6,911 bases of DNA from Comamonadaceae bacterium (GTDB taxonomy: Bacteria > Pseudomonadota > Gammaproteobacteria > Burkholderiales > Burkholderiaceae_C), in assembly GCA_947458305.1 (NCBI GenBank), contig CANGZO010000125.1, positions 1 to 6,911 on the forward strand. The letters run 5' to 3'. A model generated the notes under the pieces. It searched no databases. It was not told the origin of the DNA and saw nothing but the letters and a program-made list of their open reading frames with translations. Position 1 is the stretch's first letter; each line of letters begins with the position of its first letter. Positions 1 to 5,160 of the stretch are shown piece after piece. Both the position numbers and the translations under genes were made by a program.

Positions 1-2
1 TT

Positions 3-50
3 GGGGGCTTTGCTCATGAACCAATGGTTAGGCTGGAAACAAAACAATGA
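3..50 (+). CDS. possible 3' end of an upstream gene (partial)
   Basis: One frame is open from the left edge and ends at TGA 48-50. That stop overlaps the ATG at 47-49 as ATGA, the classic arrangement of two translationally coupled genes. The visible tail would be 15 residues, ending in RLETKQ. A second frame is also open from base 1 and ends at TGA 52-54, overlapping the next gene by 8 bp, so the frame cannot be decided from so little sequence. The product is not recognisable. If the overlap is real, the acyl-CoA hydrolase gene that follows is the distal member of an operon that starts outside this window. Confidence 0.25.
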   Translation, partial: GGFAHEPMVRLETKQ

Positions 51-1129
51 CTGAAGTCATCGCTCAAATTGAAGGCCGCGTTGGCTGCATCACCCTCAAC
101 CGTCCCAAGGCTTTGAACGCCTTGTCGCTGGACATGGTGCGGGCCTTGACGCAGGCGTTGCTCGATTGGCAATCCAACCCGCAAGTGCTGGCCGTGGCGG
201 TGCGCGGTACAGGCAAAGAAGGCCCATTTGGGGCTTTTTGTGCAGGGGGAGACATTCGTTTTTTCCATCAAGCCGCACACGCGGGCGATGCCTCCTTGGG
301 TGATTTCTTCACCGAAGAGTACCGCCTGAACCACCTGATTCACACCTACAGCAAGCCCTACATTGCCTTCATGGATGGCATTGTCATGGGTGGCGGCATG
401 GGCATCAGCCAAGGCGCCAGCGTCCGTGTGGTGACCGAGCGCACCAAAATGGCCATGCCCGAAACCCACATTGGTTTGTTCCCGGATGTGGGCGGCGGTT
501 ATTTCTTGAGCCGTTGCCCGGGCCGGCTGGGCGAATACTTGGGCCTGACGGGGCAGATGCTGAACGGCGCTCAAGCTGTGGCCGCCAAGTTGGCCGACAT
601 TGCCCTGCCCAGCGGCATGCTTGAGCCCATCTGGCACACACTGATCAGCAGCCCTTTTGAAAACGCCGAATCGGTGGAGCGTTGGGTGCTGGCCCAAGCC
701 GGTGCCATGACACCTGAAAAGCTGACGCCGCAACCGCAAATTGACGAGGTGTTTGGTTTGCCCAGCATGGCCGACATGTTGCAGAAACTGGAATCAGCCA
801 CCGATGAATGGAGCCTGAAAACGGCACACGTTTTGCGTCACCGCTCGCCCTTGATGCTGCATGTGGTGCTGGAACAAGTCCGCCGCGCCCGACAAATGAG
901 CCTGGCCGATGATCTGCGCATGGAGCGAGACATGGTGCATCACTGTTTCCACCTGCGTTCGGTGGCCGACAGCGACACGGTCGAAGGCATCCGCGCCTTG
1001 GCTGTAGACAAGGACCACACGCCAAACTGGAAACCTGCCCGTGTGGAAGAGGTGGATCTGTCAGAAGCGGCACGTTTCTTTGTGAGCCCTTGGCCCTCAG
1101 ACCACCACCCGCTGCGCGATTTGAGCTGA
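47..1129 (+). CDS. enoyl-CoA hydratase/isomerase family protein, 3-hydroxyisobutyryl-CoA hydrolase-like
   Basis: This 360-residue cytoplasmic protein belongs to the crotonase superfamily, subgroup 3-hydroxyisobutyryl-CoA hydrolase (HIBCH/ECH_2). Family members cleave 3-hydroxyisobutyryl-CoA or similar acyl-CoAs to the free acid and CoA, typically in valine breakdown. The sequence shows LNRPKALNALS (17-27), the CoA/oxyanion-hole motif FCAGGDIR (64-71), a second oxyanion loop MGGGMGIS (114-121), and MPETHIGLFPDVGGGYF (137-153). This last block carries Glu139 and Asp147, which match conserved acidic residues of HIBCH enzymes. The C-terminal part has the hydrolase-type segments RRARQMSLADDLRME (279-293) and EGIRALAVDKDHTPNW (313-328), which plain 260-residue enoyl-CoA hydratases lack. 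The ATG at 47 gives the normal family N-terminus. Only a weak GGA (35-37) precedes it, which fits coupling to an upstream gene. The substrate is inferred; other short hydroxyacyl-CoAs are possible. Confidence 0.88.
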   Translation: MTEVIAQIEGRVGCITLNRPKALNALSLDMVRALTQALLDWQSNPQVLAVAVRGTGKEGPFGAFCAGGDIRFFHQAAHAGDASLGDFFTEEYRLNHLIHTYSKPYIAFMDGIVMGGGMGISQGASVRVVTERTKMAMPETHIGLFPDVGGGYFLSRCPGRLGEYLGLTGQMLNGAQAVAAKLADIALPSGMLEPIWHTLISSPFENAESVERWVLAQAGAMTPEKLTPQPQIDEVFGLPSMADMLQKLESATDEWSLKTAHVLRHRSPLMLHVVLEQVRRARQMSLADDLRMERDMVHHCFHLRSVADSDTVEGIRALAVDKDHTPNWKPARVEEVDLSEAARFFVSPWPSDHHPLRDLS

Positions 1130-1131
1130 TC

Positions 1132-1205
1132 TTGTAGGTCGGTGGCTTCAGCCCCGACGCGCTGTCAGCGGCCCCAGTGTCGGGGCTGAAGCCACCGACC
1201 TACAA
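1132..1205. repeat. long inverted repeat, BIME-like pair of REP elements
   Basis: Two 27-nt arms (1132-1158 and 1179-1205) are perfect reverse complements around a 20-nt loop (1159-1178). Each arm is also an imperfect hairpin on its own: GTCGG pairs with CCGAC and GGCT with AGCC, with one bulged T, and the tetranucleotide GTAG lies directly outside it (1134-1137 on +, 1200-1203 as CTAC for the - copy). GTAG followed by an imperfect hairpin is the known form of REP sequences mobilised by RAYT (TnpA-REP) proteins, and two inverted copies form a BIME. The position between two convergent genes, 2 nt after one stop and 22 nt after the other, is typical for such elements. No T-tract follows on either strand, so it is not a standard intrinsic terminator, although the hairpin could protect both 3' ends. 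That it is a REP family is inferred from a single locus. Confidence 0.75.
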
Positions 1206-1227
1206 ACTGCCTTCTTTGGTCAGATAT

Positions 1228-1722
1228 TTAGCGGTCGCGGTGGCGGCTCTTCATGGCGCGTTCGACTTCTCGCTTGCCTTCGCGGTCCTTGATGGTGTCC
1301 CGTTTGTCGTGCTCGGCCTTGCCTTTGGCCAGTGCGATGTCGCATTTGACCTTCCCCGCTTTCCAATGCAAATTGATCGGCACCAGGGTGTAGCCCTTTT
1401 GCTCAATCTTGCCAATCAGCCGCTTGATCTCTTCCTTGTTCAGCAGCAACTTGCGCGTGCGGGCGGCTTCGGGGTTGATGTGGGTGGACGCGGTTTTGAG
1501 CGGGTTGATCAGGCAGCCGATGATGAACAACTCGCCATTGCGAATGACCACGTAACCGTCCGTGAGCTGCACCTTGCCTTCGCGAATCGCCTTGACCTCC
1601 CAGCCTTCCAGCACCATGCCGGCCTCGTAGCGCTCTTCAAAAAAATAGTCAAACGACGCTTTTTTGTTCTCGGCGATCTTGGCAAAGGTGGGGGCAGCAG
1701 GGGGCTTTTTGGTGGTGGCCAT
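1228..1722 (-). CDS. smpB: SsrA-binding protein SmpB
   Basis: SmpB binds tmRNA (SsrA) and brings it, charged with alanine, to ribosomes stalled on broken mRNAs; this is trans-translation in the cytoplasm. The 164-residue product (about 160 in E. coli) shows the OB-fold core with GWEVKAIREGKVQLTDGYV (39-57) and the KLLLNKEEIKRL stretch. It ends in the very basic tail with HDKRDTIKDREGKRE, which becomes helical in the ribosomal A site and mimics the missing tRNA parts. The frame runs 44 codons further upstream, but that extension does not resemble the family. The ATG at 1722, giving MATTKKPPAAPTF, is therefore chosen. The bases before it read CTTATCTGCTCCTC, with no Shine-Dalgarno sequence. The gene is divergent from ratA and convergent with the acyl-CoA hydrolase gene. 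Confidence 0.96.
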   Translation of the reverse strand: MATTKKPPAAPTFAKIAENKKASFDYFFEERYEAGMVLEGWEVKAIREGKVQLTDGYVVIRNGELFIIGCLINPLKTASTHINPEAARTRKLLLNKEEIKRLIGKIEQKGYTLVPINLHWKAGKVKCDIALAKGKAEHDKRDTIKDREGKREVERAMKSRHRDR

Positions 1723-1816
1723 GAGGAGCAGATAAGGACGGCACGGCCGTTCGCAAGGGTGTACAGCTGGATCAAGAGCCTGCAGGCGCGTCGAAAAACT
1801 ACAATCGCTGCATTGT
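1723..1816. promoter_or_regulatory. divergent smpB-ratA intergenic control region
   Basis: This 94-bp gap must carry the start signals for both divergent genes unless they lie inside coding sequence. It contains a 10-bp perfect palindrome GCCTGCAGGC (1778-1787). It also contains most of a perfect dyad, TACAAT-N6-ATTGTA, at 1800-1817. For smpB a weak candidate is TTGCGA followed 16 bp later by TATCTG just before the start codon on the - strand; this is a guess. No Shine-Dalgarno sequence is visible for either gene. Confidence 0.5.
1800..1805 (+). promoter_or_regulatory. candidate -10 element (TACAAT) for ratA
   Basis: TACAAT matches the sigma-70 -10 consensus at 5 of 6 positions and lies 11 nt before the ratA ATG at 1817. 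Transcription would begin near 1811-1813, leaving a leader of only about 5 nt. No convincing -35 hexamer is found 15-19 bp upstream; that position is taken up by the GCCTGCAGGC palindrome. Because the hexamer is half of a dyad, an identical TACAAT is read on the - strand at 1817-1812. Confidence 0.4.
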
Positions 1817-2257
1817 ATGAAGAATATCCACAAGTCCGTTCTGATCTGGTACACGCCAGAAGAAATGTTTCGCCTCGTGACCGACGTGGCGCGTTACCCC
1901 GAATTCTTGCCTTGGTGTGACCGTGCCAGCGTGCTCGAAACCGATGCCCAAGGCATGGTGGCCGAGGTCGGCATCAGCCTGGGCGGTATCCAGCAAACCT
2001 TCACCACGCGCAACACCCACGAAGAAGGGCGCTCGGTGGGCATGAGTCTGGTCAAAGGGCCTTTCTCTAATCTGAGCGGTATGTGGCGTTTCACCCCTGT
2101 GGGTGATGGCACGCAACGCGCCTGCAAAGTCGAGCTGGATTTGCAGTACGGTTTTTCCAGCAAGACCTTGGCAGCGCTGGTGGGGCCGGTGTTCGACAAG
2201 ATCGCGGCCAGCTTGGTCGATGCTTTTGTCAAACGCGCCGAAACGGTGTATGGCTGA
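1817..2257 (+). CDS. ratA: RatA, START/COQ10-type (polyketide cyclase-like) protein
   Basis: This 146-residue protein is of the RatA/YfjG family, a bacterial relative of mitochondrial Coq10 with the START-like lipid-binding fold. Family members are tied to ubiquinone binding and respiration. E. coli RatA was also reported to inhibit 70S ribosome assembly, hence the toxin name. Visible signatures are VTDVARYPEFLPWC (21-34), GPFSNLSGMWRF (81-92), and the C-terminal helix with FDKIAASLVDAFVKRAETVYG (126-146). The start at 1817 aligns residue for residue with the N-terminus expected for the family (about 17 residues to the EEM/EQM position). No Shine-Dalgarno sequence precedes it. The gene is divergent from smpB and overlaps rnfH by 8 bp. 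The quinone-chaperone role is favoured over a true toxin role, from family knowledge rather than this sequence. Confidence 0.92.
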   Translation: MKNIHKSVLIWYTPEEMFRLVTDVARYPEFLPWCDRASVLETDAQGMVAEVGISLGGIQQTFTTRNTHEEGRSVGMSLVKGPFSNLSGMWRFTPVGDGTQRACKVELDLQYGFSSKTLAALVGPVFDKIAASLVDAFVKRAETVYG

Positions 2258-2618
2258 GCCGACTATTCAGGTCACGCTCTGTTGGAGCCTGGGGCCTCGG
2301 CATGTGCAAGAGCAAAGCTTGCATGTTCCAGAGGGCTGCAACGTCAAAGCAGTCCTTGATCTGGCCATGGCTCAGTGGCTCCAAAGCCAGGCTTCTGCCG
2401 ATGCTACAACTCTGTCATCGCTGCAGTTTCAGCAACCCGGCATCTGGGGCAAAAAAGTGTCTTGGACGCATTCGGTCAAACAAGGTGACCGCGTAGAGCT
2501 TTATCGCCCCCTGAAAGTCGACCCCAAAGTGGCCAGGCGACAGCGTTTCAAGCGACAGGGCAAGGGGCGGACCGGCTTGTTTGCCAACCGCAAAAGCGGC
2601 TCGGCGGCCGGTTACTGA
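2250..2618 (+). CDS. rnfH: RnfH/RatB family protein (UPF0125)
   Basis: This 122-residue protein is of the RnfH (RatB, UPF0125) family, small proteins with a ubiquitin-like beta-grasp fold found next to ratA. The biochemical role is not established; the name comes from some members that sit beside rnf electron-transport genes. The sequence shows VTLCWSLGPR near the N-terminus and GIWGKKVSW (64-72). The family hallmark DRVELYRPLKVDPKVARRQR (80-99) follows. The tail after residue 99 is basic and makes the protein longer than the roughly 96-residue E. coli RatB. The frame stays open 49 codons upstream inside ratA, but only ATG 2250 gives a family-like N-terminus. It overlaps the ratA stop (2250-2257), which suggests translational coupling. 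Confidence 0.9.
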   Translation: MAEPTIQVTLCWSLGPRHVQEQSLHVPEGCNVKAVLDLAMAQWLQSQASADATTLSSLQFQQPGIWGKKVSWTHSVKQGDRVELYRPLKVDPKVARRQRFKRQGKGRTGLFANRKSGSAAGY

Positions 2619-2626
2619 AAGCCGCC

Positions 2627-3535
2627 ATGCAAGCCCTGTTGAACAGCATCGCCCAAATGCCATTGGTCGAAGATGCCCAGCGTGTTTTTCATGGGCGTGG
2701 TGGGATGTACCCCGGTTGTGAGCAATGGTCGCTGGATTGGTTTGCCCCTGTTTGGGTGCTGACCAGCTTCAAGCCGGTGACCGACGAAGAACTGGCCGCT
2801 TGCCAAAGCGCCTTGGAGGCCCGTTGGCAAACGCTGGCCCCTGGGCAGCCCCTGAACTGGGTCTTCCAAAGCCGCGTCACTGGCGAAGCTGAAACCCGCC
2901 TCATGGCTGGCAGCGTGCCCGAGCCGCATGTGGTGACCGAAAAAGGTGCGCGTTACCTCGTGCATGTGTTGCGCGGGCAAAACCATGGCTTGTTTTTGGA
3001 CATGGCCATTGGGCGCGAGTGGCTCAAAGACCATGCAAAGTACGAAAACATCCTCAATCTTTTTGCCTACACCTGCGCTTTTTCGGTGGTGGCACTGCAG
3101 GGCGGGGCGGCGCAGGTGGTCAACCTCGACATGAGCCAGGGCGCTCTGGCCGTGGGCCAGCAAAACCACCGCCTGAACGACCTCCCCGCCAAAGCCCGTT
3201 TTTTGGGTCATGACATCTTCAAGACTTGGGGCAAGATCAACAAAATGGGCCCGTATGGCGTGATCGTGATCGACCCGCCAAGCTACCAAAAGGGCAGTTT
3301 CATCGCCACCAAGGACTACATCAAGCTGATCCGTCGCTTGCCGGATTTGCTGGAGCCTCAAGGCCATGTGCTGTTGTGTCTGAACGCGCCGGAGCTGGAC
3401 ACCCAGTTTTTGCATGAACAGGTGGCCCATGCCGCTCCTGGTTTGCGATTTGTCGAGCGGCTGGCCAATCCGGCTGCATTTGTGGACATCGACCCTGAAA
3501 AGTCGCTCAAGGTGCTGCACTACCAAAACGCCTGA
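2627..3535 (+). CDS. class I SAM-dependent methyltransferase, RlmI/RlmK-like
   Basis: This 302-residue protein has a Rossmann-type methyltransferase domain of the group that includes the 23S rRNA enzymes RlmI and RlmK (Methyltrans_SAM/COG1092). Visible motifs are GLFLDM (121-126), the SAM-binding motif I LNLFAYTCAFS (143-153), the acidic strand-2 end NLDMS (166-170), GHD (194-196), and the catalytic-loop motif DPPSY (216-220). It ends in VDIDPEKSLKVLHY (286-299), typical of the group. The first 110 residues lack a recognisable PUA domain, unlike RlmI at about 396 residues, so RNA would have to be bound differently. The start at 2627 lies 8 bp after the rnfH stop and gives a plausible N-terminus, although no good Shine-Dalgarno sequence is visible. 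It is probably the last gene of a ratA-rnfH unit. An rRNA or tRNA substrate is inferred, and the methylated base cannot be told. Confidence 0.82.
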   Translation: MQALLNSIAQMPLVEDAQRVFHGRGGMYPGCEQWSLDWFAPVWVLTSFKPVTDEELAACQSALEARWQTLAPGQPLNWVFQSRVTGEAETRLMAGSVPEPHVVTEKGARYLVHVLRGQNHGLFLDMAIGREWLKDHAKYENILNLFAYTCAFSVVALQGGAAQVVNLDMSQGALAVGQQNHRLNDLPAKARFLGHDIFKTWGKINKMGPYGVIVIDPPSYQKGSFIATKDYIKLIRRLPDLLEPQGHVLLCLNAPELDTQFLHEQVAHAAPGLRFVERLANPAAFVDIDPEKSLKVLHYQNA

Positions 3536-3620
3536 GGTTTTTGAGGCTTTGATTTTGAGGGTGGATCAGGGAAATCCCTTGGTCTGCACGGGTACAATCC
3601 ATTTTTTGGAGCCCTAGCTT
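3536..3620 (+). promoter_or_regulatory. guaB upstream region with candidate promoter
   Basis: The 85-bp gap before guaB contains TACAAT at 3593-3598, a 5-of-6 match to the -10 consensus. It would start transcription near 3604-3606 and give a leader of about 16 nt. No strong -35 is found at 15-19 bp. The dyad AGGGA-AA-TCCCT (3568-3579) covers that position and could be an operator or activator site. Two copies of TTTTGAGG (3539-3546, 3553-3560) lie further up. No terminator follows the methyltransferase gene, so read-through into guaB is possible. Confidence 0.5.
3608..3611 (+). promoter_or_regulatory. ribosome binding site of guaB
   Basis: GGAG lies 9 nt before the guaB ATG at 3621. It is one of the few convincing Shine-Dalgarno matches in the window and supports this start. 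Confidence 0.7.
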
Positions 3621-5090
3621 ATGCGCCTACTCGGTAAAGCCCTGACTTTTGACGACGTTCTCCTCGTCCCCGCCTACTCCCAAGTCCTGCCCAAGGACAC
3701 GTCGCTTGCAACGCAATTCACCCGAAATATCCGCCTGAACCTGCCCCTGGTGTCCGCTGCCATGGACACCGTGACCGAAGCGCGCTTGGCCATTGCCATC
3801 GCGCAAGAAGGCGGCATCGGCATCGTGCACAAAAACCTCACCGCGCAAGAGCAAGCCGCCCAGGTGGCCAAGGTCAAGCGCTACGAATCGGGCGTGTTGC
3901 GCGACCCGGTCGTGATCCCCCCCGAGACCACCGTGCGCCAGGTCATGGCCTTGAGCGACGAGTTGGGCGTGTCGGGCTTTCCGGTTTGTGACGGCGGCAA
4001 GGTGGTCGGCATCGTGACCGGCCGCGATCTGCGCTTTGAGACTCGCTACGACCAAAAGGTCAGTGAAATCATGACCCCGCGTGAGCGCCTGGTCACCGTG
4101 CCCGAAGGCACCACGCCCGAGCAAGCCAAGCACCTGCTCAACAAACACAAACTCGAACGTCTGCTGGTGGTGAACGACGCCTTTGAACTCAAAGGGCTGA
4201 TCACGGTCAAAGACATCACCAAACAACTCAACTTTCCCAATGCCGCCCGTGACGGTGCGGGCAAACTGCGCGTAGGCGCGGCTGTCGGTGTGGGCGAGGG
4301 CACCGAAGAGCGCGTGGAAGCGCTGGCCCGTGCCGGTGTGGACGCCATCGTGGTAGATACCGCACACGGTCACAGCAAAGGCGTGCTCGACCGTGTGCGC
4401 TGGGTCAAACAGAACTACCCACACATCGAAGTCATTGGCGGCAACATCGCCACCGGCGCAGCCGCTTTGGCGCTGGTCGAAGCCGGTGCCGACGCTGTGA
4501 AAGTGGGCATTGGCCCCGGATCCATCTGCACCACCCGCATCGTGGCGGGCGTGGGCGTGCCTCAAATCATGGCGGTGGACTCTGTGGCCACAGCCCTCAA
4601 AGGCACGGGCGTGCCCCTGATCGCTGACGGCGGCATCCGCTACAGCGGCGACATTGCCAAAGCCATTGCCGCAGGCGCAGGCACGGTGATGATGGGCGGA
4701 ATGTTTGCAGGTACCGAAGAGGCGCCTGGCGAAATCGTGTTGTTCCAAGGCCGTAGCTACAAGAGCTACCGCGGCATGGGCTCGATTGGCGCCATGCAGC
4801 AAGGCAGCGCCGACCGATACTTTCAGGAGTCCAGCACCGGCAATCCCAATGCCGACAAACTTGTGCCCGAGGGCATCGAAGGCCGTGTGCCCTACAAAGG
4901 TTCGGTGGTCGCCATCATTTACCAAATGGCAGGTGGCTTGCGCGCCAGCATGGGTTACTGCGGCTGCGCGACGATTGAGGCCATGCACAAGGAATCTCAG
5001 TTTGTGGAAATCACGGCTGCTGGCATCCGTGAAAGCCATGTCCACGACGTTCAGATCACCAAGGAAGCGCCGAACTACCGGGCCGACTAA
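3621..5090 (+). CDS. guaB: inosine-5'-monophosphate dehydrogenase
   Basis: GuaB oxidises IMP to XMP with NAD+, the committed step of guanine nucleotide synthesis, as a cytoplasmic tetramer or octamer. The 489-residue protein (about 488 in E. coli) has the TIM barrel split by a Bateman module. It starts with LTFDDVLLVPAYS (8-20) and LPLVSAAMDTVTE (41-53). Two CBS domains span about 96-150 and 155-208 (VVGIVTGRDL at 128-137, LKGLITVKDI at 190-199). The catalytic barrel resumes with VVDTAHGHS (244-252). The active-site loop GIGPGSICTTR (296-306) has the nucleophile Cys303. IADGGIRYSGD (334-344) binds the IMP phosphate, and the mobile flap has the conserved Arg-Tyr pair (399-400) in SADRYFQ. The end ESHVHDVQITKEAPNYR is typical. 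No residue expected for activity is missing. It lies 70 bp before guaA, with a hairpin between. Confidence 0.98.
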   Translation: MRLLGKALTFDDVLLVPAYSQVLPKDTSLATQFTRNIRLNLPLVSAAMDTVTEARLAIAIAQEGGIGIVHKNLTAQEQAAQVAKVKRYESGVLRDPVVIPPETTVRQVMALSDELGVSGFPVCDGGKVVGIVTGRDLRFETRYDQKVSEIMTPRERLVTVPEGTTPEQAKHLLNKHKLERLLVVNDAFELKGLITVKDITKQLNFPNAARDGAGKLRVGAAVGVGEGTEERVEALARAGVDAIVVDTAHGHSKGVLDRVRWVKQNYPHIEVIGGNIATGAAALALVEAGADAVKVGIGPGSICTTRIVAGVGVPQIMAVDSVATALKGTGVPLIADGGIRYSGDIAKAIAAGAGTVMMGGMFAGTEEAPGEIVLFQGRSYKSYRGMGSIGAMQQGSADRYFQESSTGNPNADKLVPEGIEGRVPYKGSVVAIIYQMAGGLRASMGYCGCATIEAMHKESQFVEITAAGIRESHVHDVQITKEAPNYRAD

Positions 5091-5108
5091 AATCTGTACC
5101 AAATCACC

Positions 5109-5135
5109 AAGGCGTCTGCACTCCAGACGCCTTTT
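5109..5135 (+). terminator. intrinsic terminator-like hairpin between guaB and guaA
   Basis: AAGGCGTCTG (5109-5118) pairs perfectly over 10 bp with CAGACGCCTT (5124-5133) around the 5-nt loop CACTC, and the T-run is CTTTTCATTT. The stem starts 18 nt after the guaB stop. The T-run is short (four Ts, then C, A, TTT), so termination may be partial and the element may act as an attenuator of guaA. On the - strand no T-tract follows. Confidence 0.75.
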
Positions 5136-5160
5136 CATTTCTCAAAGAACGACGCTTGCC

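Noticed and set aside
14..739. A 241-codon - strand frame opposite the acyl-CoA hydrolase.
   Set aside because: It is a shadow frame; the + strand has the intact crotonase-family motifs.
1132..1205. The large inverted repeat as a two-unit CRISPR array or an ordinary intrinsic terminator.
   Set aside because: The two units are inverted, not direct, repeats with a single 20-nt gap, and neither strand has a T-tract after the stem.
1723..1854. A 44-codon N-terminal extension of SmpB.
   Set aside because: The extra residues do not fit the family, would cover the divergent promoter region and would run into ratA; ATG 1722 gives the normal length.
1177..1920. A 247-codon + strand frame through the inverted repeat and across smpB.
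   Set aside because: It would start inside the repeat and run antisense to all of smpB into ratA in the wrong frame; smpB is unmistakable.
1817..2618. ratA-rnfH (ratAB) as a type II toxin-antitoxin module.
   Set aside because: The names suggest it, but RnfH is not an established antitoxin, the genes are conserved chromosomal housekeeping neighbours of smpB, and RatA has a COQ10-like lipid-binding fold.
2612..3526. A 304-codon open frame on the - strand opposite the methyltransferase.
   Set aside because: It is antisense to a gene with clear SAM-binding motifs, has the composition of a GC-driven shadow frame and has no recognisable domain.
3627..5138. A 503-codon open frame on the - strand opposite guaB.
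   Set aside because: It is a shadow of the guaB codon pattern: the translation is rich in His, Gly and Ala without family motifs, while the + strand encodes an intact IMP dehydrogenase.
4705..5160. An upstream extension of guaA through the end of guaB.
   Set aside because: This is the open frame of guaA continuing by chance through guaB; the amidotransferase domain begins right at ATG 5161.
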